Below, piece after piece: positions 53,912 to 63,692 of a DNA stretch of 64,000 bases (the first letter of the stretch is position 1; each line of letters opens with the position of its first letter). Source of the stretch: Kallotenue papyrolyticum (GTDB lineage Bacteria; Chloroflexota; Chloroflexia; Chloroflexales; Kallotenuaceae); assembly GCF_000526415.1 (NCBI RefSeq), contig NZ_JAGA01000002.1, positions 1,232,001 to 1,296,000 of the forward strand. The letters are read 5' to 3'. Position numbers and translations under genes: made by a program. Under the pieces are notes generated by a model, which worked only from the letters and a program-made list of their open reading frames with translations, was not told where the DNA came from and searched no databases.

Positions 53912-55252
53912 GTGAAGCGACGATCGCTGCGGCACGCCCTGGTGCTGATCAGTTTGCTGGCGTTGCTGCTGGCCGCCTGCGGCACGTCACCGGCGGCCAA
54001 TTCAGGAGTGACACCATCGCCGGTGTCGAACACGACGCCGTCATCTGCGCCCGCGTCCACTCCCGCTGCCGAGGTGGGCGCGGCAACGCCTACATCCGCG
54101 CCGGGGGACACGCCGACCGCAGAAACCCCGACCACGGCCGCCGGTCCGTCGCCGACAGCGACGGCCGCTGCCACGATCAATCTGCCGACGCGTCTGGAGT
54201 TCGGCGCGGTGGCGACGCTCTACTACACAGACGCCGAGCGCGCCGTGACGCTGGCCAAGATCGCCGGCTTCGACTGGATCCGCCAACAGGTGGAGTGGGC
54301 CGATACCGAGGTTGCCGACCGTACCTTCGGCTTCCAGGAGCTGGACAAGGTGGTCAACACGGTGGCAGCGCACAACATGAAGCTGCTGCTGAGCGTGGTG
54401 CGCTCGCCGGAGTGGGCTACCGGCCGTCCCGGCGATCATGGTCTGCCCAACAATCCCGAAGACTATGGCCGCTTCGTGGCCGCCATTGTCGAGCGCTACC
54501 GCGGCAAGGTGCACGCCATCGAGGTCTGGAACGAGCAGAACCTGGCGGTGGAGAATGGCGGACGCGTCGTGCCTGAGGACGCGGCGCGCTACGTCGAGCT
54601 ACTCAAGGTCGCCTATCAGCGCATCAAAGCCGTAGATCCTTCGGTTGTCGTCGTTGCCGGTGCGCTGTCGTCTACCGGCGAGAACAATCCCGAGCGCGCT
54701 GTGGATGACATCACCTACTACAAGGCGATGTTTGCCTACAACAACGGCGAGATTCGCAACTACATGGACGCGCAGGGCTTTCACCCGGCTACCACGCTCA
54801 ACCCGCCCGACGCGCTCTACCCCGAAGCGCCGGGACCTGGCTGCAACCAGAATCCGCCGCAGTGGTGCGATGATCCAACCCATTACTTTCGGCACATCGA
54901 GAACGTGCGGCGCGTGATGGAAGAGCACGGCTTGGGCGATAAGCAGATCTGGATCACCGAGATGGGCTGGGCTACGCAAAATGTCACGCCCGGCTATGAA
55001 TATGGCAATCAGATCTCTTTTGAACAACAGGCCGACTACCTGGAGGGGGCACTGTTCCGCATTCTTTACCAGTACAAGTATGTCGGCGTCGCATTCATCT
55101 GGAATCTGAACTTCGCCGTCACCTGGGGCCAGGAGGGCCAGCCGTTGCACGAGCAGGCTGCCTTTGGGCTGCTCAACCCGGATTGGAGTCCGCGCCCGGC
55201 CTTTACGCGTGTTCAGGGCTTCATCAACGCTGCGCGCCAGGAGCAGCAGTGA
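53912..55252 (+). CDS. Lipoprotein glycoside-hydrolase-like protein (paralogue)
   Basis: Protein of 446 residues. A lipoprotein signal ends in LLAAC (Cys about 24), then a Pro/Thr/Ala/Ser-rich linker of about 65 residues, then the same (beta/alpha)8 domain as in the gene before it, with IEVWNEQN (about 205) and ITEMGWA (about 348). The start is GTG, with GAGGAGG five bases upstream; an ATG at 53886 lacks one. It is presumably held on the outer face of the membrane while its neighbour is exported. The N-terminal repeat modules of the neighbour are absent. Confidence 0.82.
   Translation: MKRRSLRHALVLISLLALLLAACGTSPAANSGVTPSPVSNTTPSSAPASTPAAEVGAATPTSAPGDTPTAETPTTAAGPSPTATAAATINLPTRLEFGAVATLYYTDAERAVTLAKIAGFDWIRQQVEWADTEVADRTFGFQELDKVVNTVAAHNMKLLLSVVRSPEWATGRPGDHGLPNNPEDYGRFVAAIVERYRGKVHAIEVWNEQNLAVENGGRVVPEDAARYVELLKVAYQRIKAVDPSVVVVAGALSSTGENNPERAVDDITYYKAMFAYNNGEIRNYMDAQGFHPATTLNPPDALYPEAPGPGCNQNPPQWCDDPTHYFRHIENVRRVMEEHGLGDKQIWITEMGWATQNVTPGYEYGNQISFEQQADYLEGALFRILYQYKYVGVAFIWNLNFAVTWGQEGQPLHEQAAFGLLNPDWSPRPAFTRVQGFINAARQEQQ
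54488..54541 (+). repeat. 54-bp identical segment, copy 2
   Basis: Matches 53057-53110 exactly, against a background of diverged paralogous sequence on both sides. Confidence 0.9.
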
Positions 55253-55484
55253 AAGCGAGGGAGACGGGGCGATCGGGAGCCATGGCGACCGTGCTCTGTC
55301 TCCCGATCGCTGTGCTGCAGAGCGCGGGCTTCGGCGTGCGGGCGCTGACCACCACCGGTGTTCCACTGCCACCATCACGCTCAGCCCCTATCTTCGCCAA
55401 CCGGCGAGCGCATAGCGCTCTGGCTCGTTTTGGAGTGCGGAAGCCATGCTTCCGCGGCGCCCGCAGGGCGTCGGTGCTGCCCGC

Positions 55485-55534
55485 TTTTGGCGTGCGGGCG
55501 CCGTGCTCCCGCGGCGTTGGCGGAGCCGGCGCCA
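55485..55534. repeat. 50-bp palindrome-rich repeat, copy 1
   Basis: Starts TTTTGGCGTGCGGGCGCCGT and ends GCGGAGCCGGCGCCA; 48 of 50 bases match copy 2 at 55718. Confidence 0.85.
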
Positions 55535-55717
55535 CCACAACCGCGGCCGCCCCGCTGGCGCGCGCCCGCCCCACGGGCGCTGACCCACCTCGTTGTCTTG
55601 CTACGGCCCACCACGGTGCGCTGAGGTCCCAGGACCGGTCTGGCGCGCTACGCGCGCCGCGCCAGCATGGCTGGCGCACGCCAAAAAACGGCTTTGGCGT
55701 GCGGGCAGCGCCTCGGA

Positions 55718-55767
55718 TTTTGGCGTGCGGGCGCCGTGCTCCCGCGGCGCCGGCGGAGCCGGCGCCA
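55718..55767. repeat. 50-bp palindrome-rich repeat, copy 2
   Basis: Differs from copy 1 only at two adjacent bases (CGCCGG for CGTTGG). The change restores a GGCGCCGGCGG palindrome. Confidence 0.85.
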
Positions 55768-55871
55768 TCCAACGCAGTACGCGCGCATGCCGGCAGGGTT
55801 GACCACAGCACCCGAGCGCACTACGAGCGCGGCGCACTCCAAAAAGCCCCATCTCTGTCTCGTCTCCCTCG

Positions 55872-57179
55872 CTACAGCGCTCCTCGGGTTTTGAGCTCTA
55901 GATATTTGTTGATCAGCGCTACCGAGAGCTGATCGGCAGGCACATCGAGGGTTAGTACGCCGGCGCGCTGGAGCGTATCCAGAATCAGGCGCCGCTCGGC
56001 CAGCAACTGCTCGGCCACGGCACGCTCATACAGCTGCTGCGTATGCTGCGGCGTTTGGCGCGCGCTGCGCGTCACGTGCGGATCGCTCATCAATACCAGC
56101 AGTGGCAGATGGTGGCGTGCCAGCCGCGCCAGATGCGCAATCAACGGTTGGGCTGCTTCCAGCGTCACCAGATCGCTGAAAACGACGATCAGCGAGCGAC
56201 GACGGTTCTTAACACTGAGGTAGCCCAGCGCACGCGCGTAGTCGGCTTCGACCGGTTGGCTCTCAACATTGTAGAGTAGCTCCAACATCGTGTAGAACTG
56301 GCTCCGACCCTTGCCGGGCGCGAGGTAGGCGCTGACCTGATCGGCAAATGTCAGGAGTCCGATCTGATCGCCGCGCAGGGTGGCGACGTAGCTGGCCAGC
56401 AGCGCCGCGTTGATGGCATGATCTACTTTTTGCAAAGCGCCAATCGGCGTGCGCATCAGCCGTCCGGTATCGATGGCGCAGACCACCTGCTGCGAGCGTT
56501 CGGCTTCATACTCCATGGCGATCGGCTTCAGACGCCGCGCAGTTGCCTTCCAGTTGATGCGGCGGAACTCATCGTCGGGGGTGTATTCGCGCAGGCGTTC
56601 AAACTCCGTGCCGCCGCCATAGATGCGCGATGTGCGCAGACCTAGCTCGTGCAACAGCCCTTTGCGCGCCAGCAGATCGTATTTGCGGATGTTGAGGACG
56701 TTGGGATACACACGGATCGGCTGGGCGGCAGGGTAGCGCGCCTGGCGTTGGAGCAAGCCCAGCGGCGTCGGATAACGCAGGTTGAGATCACCCCAGTGGT
56801 ACTCGCCCCGACGCGCCGGTGTGACATGGTAGTGCAGCTCGCAGGTAGCGAAGGGCAACAGCTGGGCATGCAGCACCGTCTGATCGGCGTCGAGTTGGTA
56901 GGGATACTCGTCGCGCAGCATGGCGCGGATCAGGCGCGCGCTGCGATTCGTGACGCGCAACCGCACCAGGTTGGGCGCACCCAGCGAGAGCTTGGGCTCG
57001 ATCAGGCGCTCGACCTCGATCTGTGCCGGGCGCGGACTGATGGCATAGTCGACGATCACAACGCCTAGCAGCGTCAGAAAGTAGAGGATCGCTACGAGGC
57101 TGAGTCCGGTTACGCTGACGCCGGCGATGACCAGGCTGCCCAGCAGCAGTAACACGAGCAAGCGGCGGGTTGGGATCAT
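55872..57179 (-). CDS. DUF58 domain protein (MoxR partner)
   Basis: Protein of 435 residues: two N-terminal membrane helices (about 5-45), an Ig-like middle part, and a DUF58/vWA-like C-terminal half with REYTPDDEFRRINWKATAR and VCAIDTGRLM. Such proteins are encoded beside MoxR ATPases and may present clients to them. The ATG at 57179 (MIPTRRLL) is chosen because the longer frame upstream is hydrophilic and overlaps the intergenic DNA after moxR. Last gene of the unit. Confidence 0.88.
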   Translation of the reverse strand: MIPTRRLLVLLLLGSLVIAGVSVTGLSLVAILYFLTLLGVVIVDYAISPRPAQIEVERLIEPKLSLGAPNLVRLRVTNRSARLIRAMLRDEYPYQLDADQTVLHAQLLPFATCELHYHVTPARRGEYHWGDLNLRYPTPLGLLQRQARYPAAQPIRVYPNVLNIRKYDLLARKGLLHELGLRTSRIYGGGTEFERLREYTPDDEFRRINWKATARRLKPIAMEYEAERSQQVVCAIDTGRLMRTPIGALQKVDHAINAALLASYVATLRGDQIGLLTFADQVSAYLAPGKGRSQFYTMLELLYNVESQPVEADYARALGYLSVKNRRRSLIVVFSDLVTLEAAQPLIAHLARLARHHLPLLVLMSDPHVTRSARQTPQHTQQLYERAVAEQLLAERRLILDTLQRAGVLTLDVPADQLSVALINKYLELKTRGAL

Positions 57180-57264
57180 AACTCGATCGACACATCCTGC
57201 GTGGTAGCGATCCAGGCGCCCCCCGCGGGAACGCCCCTGCGCGGCTGATAGCGGCTGCCGGGGT

Positions 57265-58212
<948 letters not shown>

Positions 58213-58244
58213 GTTTGCTCCTCGGTGTAGTCATGCAACGATGA

Positions 58245-59171
58245 TCAAAGCGATTGCCAGGCCTCGATGCGCGCCGCAAGATCAAGCCCGGCCTCCTCGG
58301 CGGCCAGGCGGCGGTAGAGCAACGCCGTCCAGATCGCCAGGGGCGGCAGCGCCAGCGCGAGCCAGCCCGTGATCAGCAGCACCAGTAGTGCTGCCGGGAC
58401 GGGGGTGCCCTCCTCAATCAGGGTGGTCCAGCCCATGCCCAGCAGCGACAGGCCACTCGTCAGCCACACGCCCTGTGTGGCACTGAGGATTGCGCCCGCG
58501 CCGGCCAGCGTACCGAGGCTTCTGCTCAGGCGGTTGAGCGGAAGGCGCAACGCGCGCCGCGCCGTTGCGCCAAAGGGAAGCTGCTCCAGGGCAAAAGGCT
58601 GCACAGCATACACCAGGCTGGCCAGCAGCGCGCCACCAACGACCAGATTCCAGATCGTTACTAGCTGGCTCGCTACCAGCACACCGGGAAGCGCGAATGC
58701 GTCCGCAGCGGGCATGAGCGCGCTCACGAAACCGGCTGCTGCGCCCAGCAGGTAGATCAGTGGGCAGGAGACGCTCAGCGCGATGCTCATCGCGCCGATG
58801 CTCGCGAGCAGCCCGAAACAGCCGTTGAATAGCAGCATGCCGCAGCCACGACTGGGTGACCAGGCGAGCGCCGCGCGTAGCGATGGCCGGCGTCCATCCA
58901 GTAGCGCCGCGGTCGAGCGTCCTACTGCCGCCAGGGCGATCAACAGCAGCGGGTAGCCGATCAGCGCGCCGACCAGCCAGCCTACTAGATACCATCCCCA
59001 TGAATCTCCCAAATAGGTGACGACCAGCGCCTGGATCGTCCTCTGCGCCATGGCCAGGGCCACCAACGGCAGGAGCATAACCAGCACAAAATGCCGGAGG
59101 TGAGCCCGATAGAGGCGCAGACCGTCGTCCAGAATATCTAGCACGAACGGCAGGGCTGGGGCGTCGCTCAT
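58245..59171 (-). CDS. Polytopic membrane protein of the MoxR operon
   Basis: Protein of 308 residues with about six membrane helices. The start (ILDDGLRLYRAHLRHFVLVM) resembles that of the membrane protein at the head of this operon (LLDEAFRLYRNNLLSLLAIT), so the two are probably related. Its ATG overlaps the upstream stop (ATGA). Function unknown; no enzyme motif seen. Confidence 0.75.
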   Translation of the reverse strand: MSDAPALPFVLDILDDGLRLYRAHLRHFVLVMLLPLVALAMAQRTIQALVVTYLGDSWGWYLVGWLVGALIGYPLLLIALAAVGRSTAALLDGRRPSLRAALAWSPSRGCGMLLFNGCFGLLASIGAMSIALSVSCPLIYLLGAAAGFVSALMPAADAFALPGVLVASQLVTIWNLVVGGALLASLVYAVQPFALEQLPFGATARRALRLPLNRLSRSLGTLAGAGAILSATQGVWLTSGLSLLGMGWTTLIEEGTPVPAALLVLLITGWLALALPPLAIWTALLYRRLAAEEAGLDLAARIEAWQSL

Positions 59172-60340
59172 CGCAGCCGTCCTCGCTCATCGAGAAGCGC
59201 GTCGCAACGTTGGACCAGGGCGATCAGGCGAGCGTGATCAGGGTGCTCGCGCAATCCGCGCAGCAGCGCCGCGATCGCTTGGAGCTGCTCATCGCCGACG
59301 GCGGCAAAGCGTTGCAGCTCGCGGATGAAGGCAGCGTCATCATCAGGCGGTACGAAGCCATAGGCGCGCCCCAAGCGCCGTTTGAGCTCGTTGCGGAAGT
59401 GCTCGGCAACGTACGCGCGCTGGTCGGCACGCCGGAGCAGCAGCGCCAGCGACTCGACATATTCCGCCGAGGAGCGCTGCTGCACCTCGGTGCGGAGCGG
59501 CAGGGCGCGTCCGAAGCGCCGCCCCGAGAGCGCCAGATATGCGCCGACGACCAGCAGAGTGTAGAGCACGGGCCAGCCCCAGCCGCGCTGGAAGGCGGTG
59601 ACGCGCAGCGATGGGGGTGTGTCGTAGCCGTGATGGTACTCGTCGAAGATCACCAGGCCACCCGCCGGCACGCGGCGCAGCAGGTTGAGCACCAGCGCGG
59701 CATTCGACCGCTCGCGCAACCCCTGGTTGGTGAAGGGGAAGATCGCCGTGCTGAGATAGACGTAGCCGCGTCCCTCCTGGATGCCTGCCAGCAGTGGCCC
59801 ATGCGGACCACTCAGCAGCGGCACATAGTCGTCGCGCTGGAAGCGCAGCACCGCATGGCTCTGCACGCGAATCGCCTCCACCGGCGGCGTGGTGAGCAGC
59901 GGCTGGCTGACCGGGGCGCTGCTCACCATGGCAGCGTGATCCGGATCTTCAACGCTGGCCCGCAGCTGCTCCAGCAGCGGGTGGGGATGGAGCAGCGTGG
60001 CCGGTTCAGCCGCAACCAGGATCAGCGTGCCACCGGCGCGGACCCATGCCAGCGTGGCCGCGGCTTCTTCAGGAGTGAAGGGGCGCTCCCGTGGTGCGAG
60101 GACGAAGAGCGCGTGCGCTGCGTCGGGCACGGACCAGTCGCTGAACTCCAGCCGCTGGGTGTCGTAGCCGAGTGCCTCCAGCCAGCGCAGCAGGGCATAG
60201 GCGCCATCACCGGCTGTGGAGCGCGTCGAACCGCGTTGTCCGACAAGCTCGGCTTGCCGGCGGGCCGGTCCCCAGATGGTGAAGCCGATCAGGACGCCAA
60301 ACAGCACGATGATCAGCACTAGCTCGCGCCAGCGACTCAC
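59168..60340 (-). CDS. DUF4350 domain protein
   Basis: Protein of 390 residues: an N-terminal helix (about 7-24), a soluble DUF4350/GATase-like domain (ALLRWLEALGYDTQRLEF, VRAGGTLILVAAEP, GLVIFDEYHHG), a second helix near 267-285, and a cytoplasmic tail. Family members occur in MoxR/DUF58/DUF4129 operons of unknown role. Overlaps both neighbours by four bases. Confidence 0.85.
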   Translation of the reverse strand: MSRWRELVLIIVLFGVLIGFTIWGPARRQAELVGQRGSTRSTAGDGAYALLRWLEALGYDTQRLEFSDWSVPDAAHALFVLAPRERPFTPEEAAATLAWVRAGGTLILVAAEPATLLHPHPLLEQLRASVEDPDHAAMVSSAPVSQPLLTTPPVEAIRVQSHAVLRFQRDDYVPLLSGPHGPLLAGIQEGRGYVYLSTAIFPFTNQGLRERSNAALVLNLLRRVPAGGLVIFDEYHHGYDTPPSLRVTAFQRGWGWPVLYTLLVVGAYLALSGRRFGRALPLRTEVQQRSSAEYVESLALLLRRADQRAYVAEHFRNELKRRLGRAYGFVPPDDDAAFIRELQRFAAVGDEQLQAIAALLRGLREHPDHARLIALVQRCDALLDERGRLR

Positions 60341-61320
60341 GGCTCGCGCTCCTCCTCGCGCAGGGCCTGGACCTGCTGCTGGTAGGCACGGTAGCTGGCG
60401 CTATCCAGCGGCCGCAGGCCATACCAGACCCGCTCAAAGGTATGGACCACCGGCCGGAGGCGCTGATACAGCGCGGGATCGTTGCGCGCCTGCTCCAACA
60501 CCTCGCGGTTGGTGAGCGAGCGGTCGTAGCGCAGCCGTTTGCGCTCGTCCAGCCAAAGCAAGGCTGAGAGATACAGGTAGCGCACGGCAGAGCGGTAATC
60601 GCCCTGCTGCGCCAGCGCCTGCGCGCGATCCAGAGCGGTCTCAGCGCCGAGGCGCTCCTGGTCAGCGGCAGCCTGAGCGCGCAGATGGGCATCGCGCACC
60701 AGCGTGCGCCGCACGCTGCGCACGGCATAGATCACCAGCGCCAGCACCAGCAGCAGGCCCAGCGCCAGCAGCAGCGCGCCGAGCGGCGAGATGCGGCTCC
60801 AGGGTACGCTGCCGGCGCTCCTTCCCGGCGTAGGCACCGGCACGCGGCGCAGCAGCCATTCGATCGCGTCGAGCAGCGCCTGGCCGACGGCGTTCCAGAA
60901 GCGCGTCCAGAACGATGGCGCCTCCCGATCGGCAAAGGGCGGTTGCGCCAGAATCTGGTCCAGACGCGCCAGTGCGTCGGGTGGCGGTGAGACCGTGGGC
61001 TGTCCCAGTGCATCGAGGATCGCACCCAGGCGTGCGCTGATCATGCGCAGGTCTGGTGGCTCGCTCGCCAGCGCCTTCTGCAGCCAGGTATTATCCACCG
61101 GCACGCGACTGCCATCGGCGAGGTGCACCTCGCGGATAGCGACCAACTGCGTCGCCACATCATCCAGCCCGATGCGGTCGGCGCGCGAGGCGGCGGCATA
61201 GGCCTGCCGCACCAAGCGCTCGTACTCTTCGGGCGAGGCCGGCGGTTGCTGGGCTGCGACCGGACGGTTGAGCAGCAGCATGAGGCAGGCGCCTAGCAAC
61301 CACGCACCAGTGCGACGCAT
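60337..61320 (-). CDS. DUF4129 domain membrane protein
   Basis: Protein of 327 residues with a signal peptide, an extracytoplasmic helical region, one membrane helix (about 180-200) and a C-terminal DUF4129 domain (YLYLSALLWLDERKRLRYD, LTNREVLEQ, FERVWYGLRPLD). DUF4129 is a hallmark of MoxR/DUF58 loci, and in some proteins is fused to transglutaminase-like domains, which is not the case here. Confidence 0.85.
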   Translation of the reverse strand: MRRTGAWLLGACLMLLLNRPVAAQQPPASPEEYERLVRQAYAAASRADRIGLDDVATQLVAIREVHLADGSRVPVDNTWLQKALASEPPDLRMISARLGAILDALGQPTVSPPPDALARLDQILAQPPFADREAPSFWTRFWNAVGQALLDAIEWLLRRVPVPTPGRSAGSVPWSRISPLGALLLALGLLLVLALVIYAVRSVRRTLVRDAHLRAQAAADQERLGAETALDRAQALAQQGDYRSAVRYLYLSALLWLDERKRLRYDRSLTNREVLEQARNDPALYQRLRPVVHTFERVWYGLRPLDSASYRAYQQQVQALREEEREP

Positions 61321-61321
61321 A

Positions 61322-62314
61322 TCATCCCGCTGATGGCGCAGCCGGCCCGACCAGCAAGCTACCGGCCTGCTGCTCCAGGTCGAAGCCCTCTTTGCGCACG
61401 CGTAGATCGAAATAGATCAGGGTATAGGCGATCATGGTGAACGGCAGCACCACAACGTTGAGCAGCGTGGATACGACGGCGCTGATCAGAAACTGCACTT
61501 CTGGCTGATCCTGAAGCAGCAGGGTGATCGGCGTCACGATGATCAAGGCGGGCACGACCGAGATCAACCAGGTGATCAGGGTGATTAACAGCAGGAGCCC
61601 CAGCACGCGCCAGAAGAACCCGGCGGTGAGCTGCCAGCTGCGCCGTAGGCTGTCGATCGCGCCGACGCCTTCGACCATAACTGCCTGGGAGGTAAACAGC
61701 AGTCGTGGCACAAAGAGTAACAGGCCGACCCCCAGTACGATCACCAGAACGATCGAGCAGAGCACGGCGCCGAGCGTGCCGGCGGTGCCGGCCGTATCGC
61801 CGAGCGCATCACTGCTGGCTGCGAGGACCACAAGGCTCACAATCATGCCGACAAAGACGCCGACGACCAGCAGACTGGCCAACGACAGCAGCAGACGCGC
61901 GCCGACCAGGCTCCCCAGGCGACGGAAGGCTGCCCTGAAGCTGCCGCTGAGGCTGATCGGTCGCGCTAGGTAGCGCTGCGCGACGGCGAAGGTTAGCGCG
62001 CCCTCGAGCAATGGTAGAAAGACGATCGCATACAGCAGGCTTACCAGCAGCGAGCTGCCGGTTGAGAACGCCAACGTCCCCAGCCAAGCCGCAGGAGACT
62101 CCACGCCGGAAGGATCGAAGGGAGTGGTGGGGTCTTGCGCACGCCCAGCCAGACGCTGGAGCGGCAGTTGCAGCAGGGAGCTGATCAGCATGTAGGGCAC
62201 CTGCACCAGCGCCGTGATCGCCAGCAGGCTAAGCAGGTTGTTGCGGTAGAGGCGAAAAGCTTCGTCCAAAAGCTCGCCGGCCGAGAGTGGCCGGAGGCGC
62301 GAACCTGTGACCAT
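61322..62314 (-). CDS. Polytopic membrane protein heading the MoxR operon
   Basis: Protein of 330 residues with about six hydrophobic helices. It starts MVTGSRLRPLSAGELLDEAF, a stretch often seen in glycerophosphodiester-phosphodiesterase-type membrane domains without a catalytic part. The ATG at 62314 follows GAGGGAGAGCC; the frame upstream of it is Arg/Pro-rich and rejected. Only one base separates it from the DUF4129 gene. Confidence 0.78.
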   Translation of the reverse strand: MVTGSRLRPLSAGELLDEAFRLYRNNLLSLLAITALVQVPYMLISSLLQLPLQRLAGRAQDPTTPFDPSGVESPAAWLGTLAFSTGSSLLVSLLYAIVFLPLLEGALTFAVAQRYLARPISLSGSFRAAFRRLGSLVGARLLLSLASLLVVGVFVGMIVSLVVLAASSDALGDTAGTAGTLGAVLCSIVLVIVLGVGLLLFVPRLLFTSQAVMVEGVGAIDSLRRSWQLTAGFFWRVLGLLLLITLITWLISVVPALIIVTPITLLLQDQPEVQFLISAVVSTLLNVVVLPFTMIAYTLIYFDLRVRKEGFDLEQQAGSLLVGPAAPSAG

Positions 62315-62479
62315 ACGCGGCTCTCCCTCTGCTGTGTCGCTTCTGGCGCCGGCGCGCCGACATCTACGCCTATGGTACGGGCGCATGACCGGCAGGGTTG
62401 CCGGGTCGCGCCAGGGCGATTGTAGCACCCGAACGGGCGGTTGTGTAGTCCTCCTGACGGCCGATTGCCGCGCCTCCAC

Positions 62480-63508
62480 CTAGCTCAACAGTGTTGCGAC
62501 GACGCGCTCCCAGCGGATATGGGCCACGCGCGTCGGGTTGTCCTGGCCCAGGCGGCACGCCAGCGCCGGATCCGCTAGCCGCTCGAGCTGTTCGGCCAGC
62601 GCGCCGGGCGTCGGCGCGGCGATCAGCCCGCTCTCGTCGTGGCGCACGAACTCCAGCACGCCGCCCGCGTCGCTGGTAGTCAGCACTGGCTTGCCGGCGG
62701 CAAATGCCTCGATCGTGGCAAAGCCGTAGTCTTCGTCTACGGGCGCGTAATAGACTGCCCGACAGCGCGCAAACAGATCAACGGCGGTGGCGTCGTCCAC
62801 GAAGCCGGCGAACCGGACGCGCTGCGTCAGGCCGAGGCGGCGCGTGAGCTGTTGCAGCTCGGCCAGCGCGGGGCCACGCCCGGCGATGATCGCCCGCAGC
62901 TCGCTGCGCGACTCGGCGAGCGCCCGGAGTAGCAGATCAATGCGCTTGGCGCGATCCAGCCGTGCGATCGACAGGATGTACGGCTCCGACGGCCCCGGCT
63001 GCAAACGAGGCATGAGCGGACTAGGTGGATAGAGCGGCGTGGCCTGCAGGCCGTTGAAGCGCTTGAGGCGCGCAGCAACGTTGCGCGAGATGGCGAAGAG
63101 CCGCCGCGCCTCGCCCAGCGTGCGGCGATCCAGCCGCTGCAGGACGCGCCGCAGTTCGGCATCACCCGGCTGCGCGCCCCAGTCCGAGAGCGTGGTGCCG
63201 TACCAGTCGTAGGCCTGGCGGTGCTGATGCACCAGCCAGACGATCTTGCGCGGGTGGCGCGCGGCGTAGGACGGAAACTTGGTGGCGATGATCGCATCCA
63301 CGGGCCGGCCATCGACCTGGGTTAGATCGAGCAGCCGCCAGGCCAGCGCGCTGGTGATCAAGTTCGGGCGCGGTGTCCAGCTCGCCGGCAAGGCCACGAT
63401 CTCGGCCTGGTGGCCGTGCTCGCGCAGCGCCGCGCACAGTCCTTCGCTCAACAGCTCCGCGCCGCCGCGCGCAAACGGCACCTGAGTTGTACAGACCAAA
63501 AGACGCAT
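62480..63508 (-). CDS. Glycosyltransferase family 4
   Basis: GT-B retaining glycosyltransferase of 342 residues. N-terminal VCTTQVPFARGGAELLSEGL, C-terminal LDRAKRIDLLLRAL and EDYGFATIEAFAAGKPVLTT with the conserved E-x7-E. Donor and acceptor are unknown; it may act in cell-surface glycan synthesis. The ATG at 63508 opens with the family N-terminus although no ribosome site is visible; the longer frame is rejected. Confidence 0.88.
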   Translation of the reverse strand: MRLLVCTTQVPFARGGAELLSEGLCAALREHGHQAEIVALPASWTPRPNLITSALAWRLLDLTQVDGRPVDAIIATKFPSYAARHPRKIVWLVHQHRQAYDWYGTTLSDWGAQPGDAELRRVLQRLDRRTLGEARRLFAISRNVAARLKRFNGLQATPLYPPSPLMPRLQPGPSEPYILSIARLDRAKRIDLLLRALAESRSELRAIIAGRGPALAELQQLTRRLGLTQRVRFAGFVDDATAVDLFARCRAVYYAPVDEDYGFATIEAFAAGKPVLTTSDAGGVLEFVRHDESGLIAAPTPGALAEQLERLADPALACRLGQDNPTRVAHIRWERVVATLLS

Positions 63509-63692
63509 GGTGTGTTGGATCGGCGACGTCTCCGGGCTGCCATCGCAACCCTGCTGCCCCCACCGATGGCTTGACCCGTCGTGCCTACGGATGCTAAAGT
63601 TGTTATACCATGAGCTGTCGAGCGCGCCCGGCAACAGGCCATGGTTTCATCTCCCCATGCGGCATGGGAGCCTGCCGATTGAGGGTGAAGAG

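Larger units (their letters stand above)
55253..55871. repeat. Non-coding region rich in GC palindromic repeats
   Basis: 619 bp without a supportable gene. It holds at least five variants of TTTGGCGTGCGGG (near 55328, 55428, 55485, 55693 and 55718). Several are followed by inverted repeats such as GCGGAAG...CTTCCGC (55437-55455) and by GGCGGAGCCGGCGCC. Frames across it give Arg/Ala/Pro-rich sequence in all directions, as expected for repeats rather than genes. Seems to be a cluster of REP-like elements between convergent transcription units. Confidence 0.65.

Noticed and set aside
55272-55852. Several open frames of 60-250 codons in the 55.3-55.9 kb gap
   Set aside because: They overlap on both strands, are Arg/Ala/Pro-rich and follow the repeat units; no ribosome sites.
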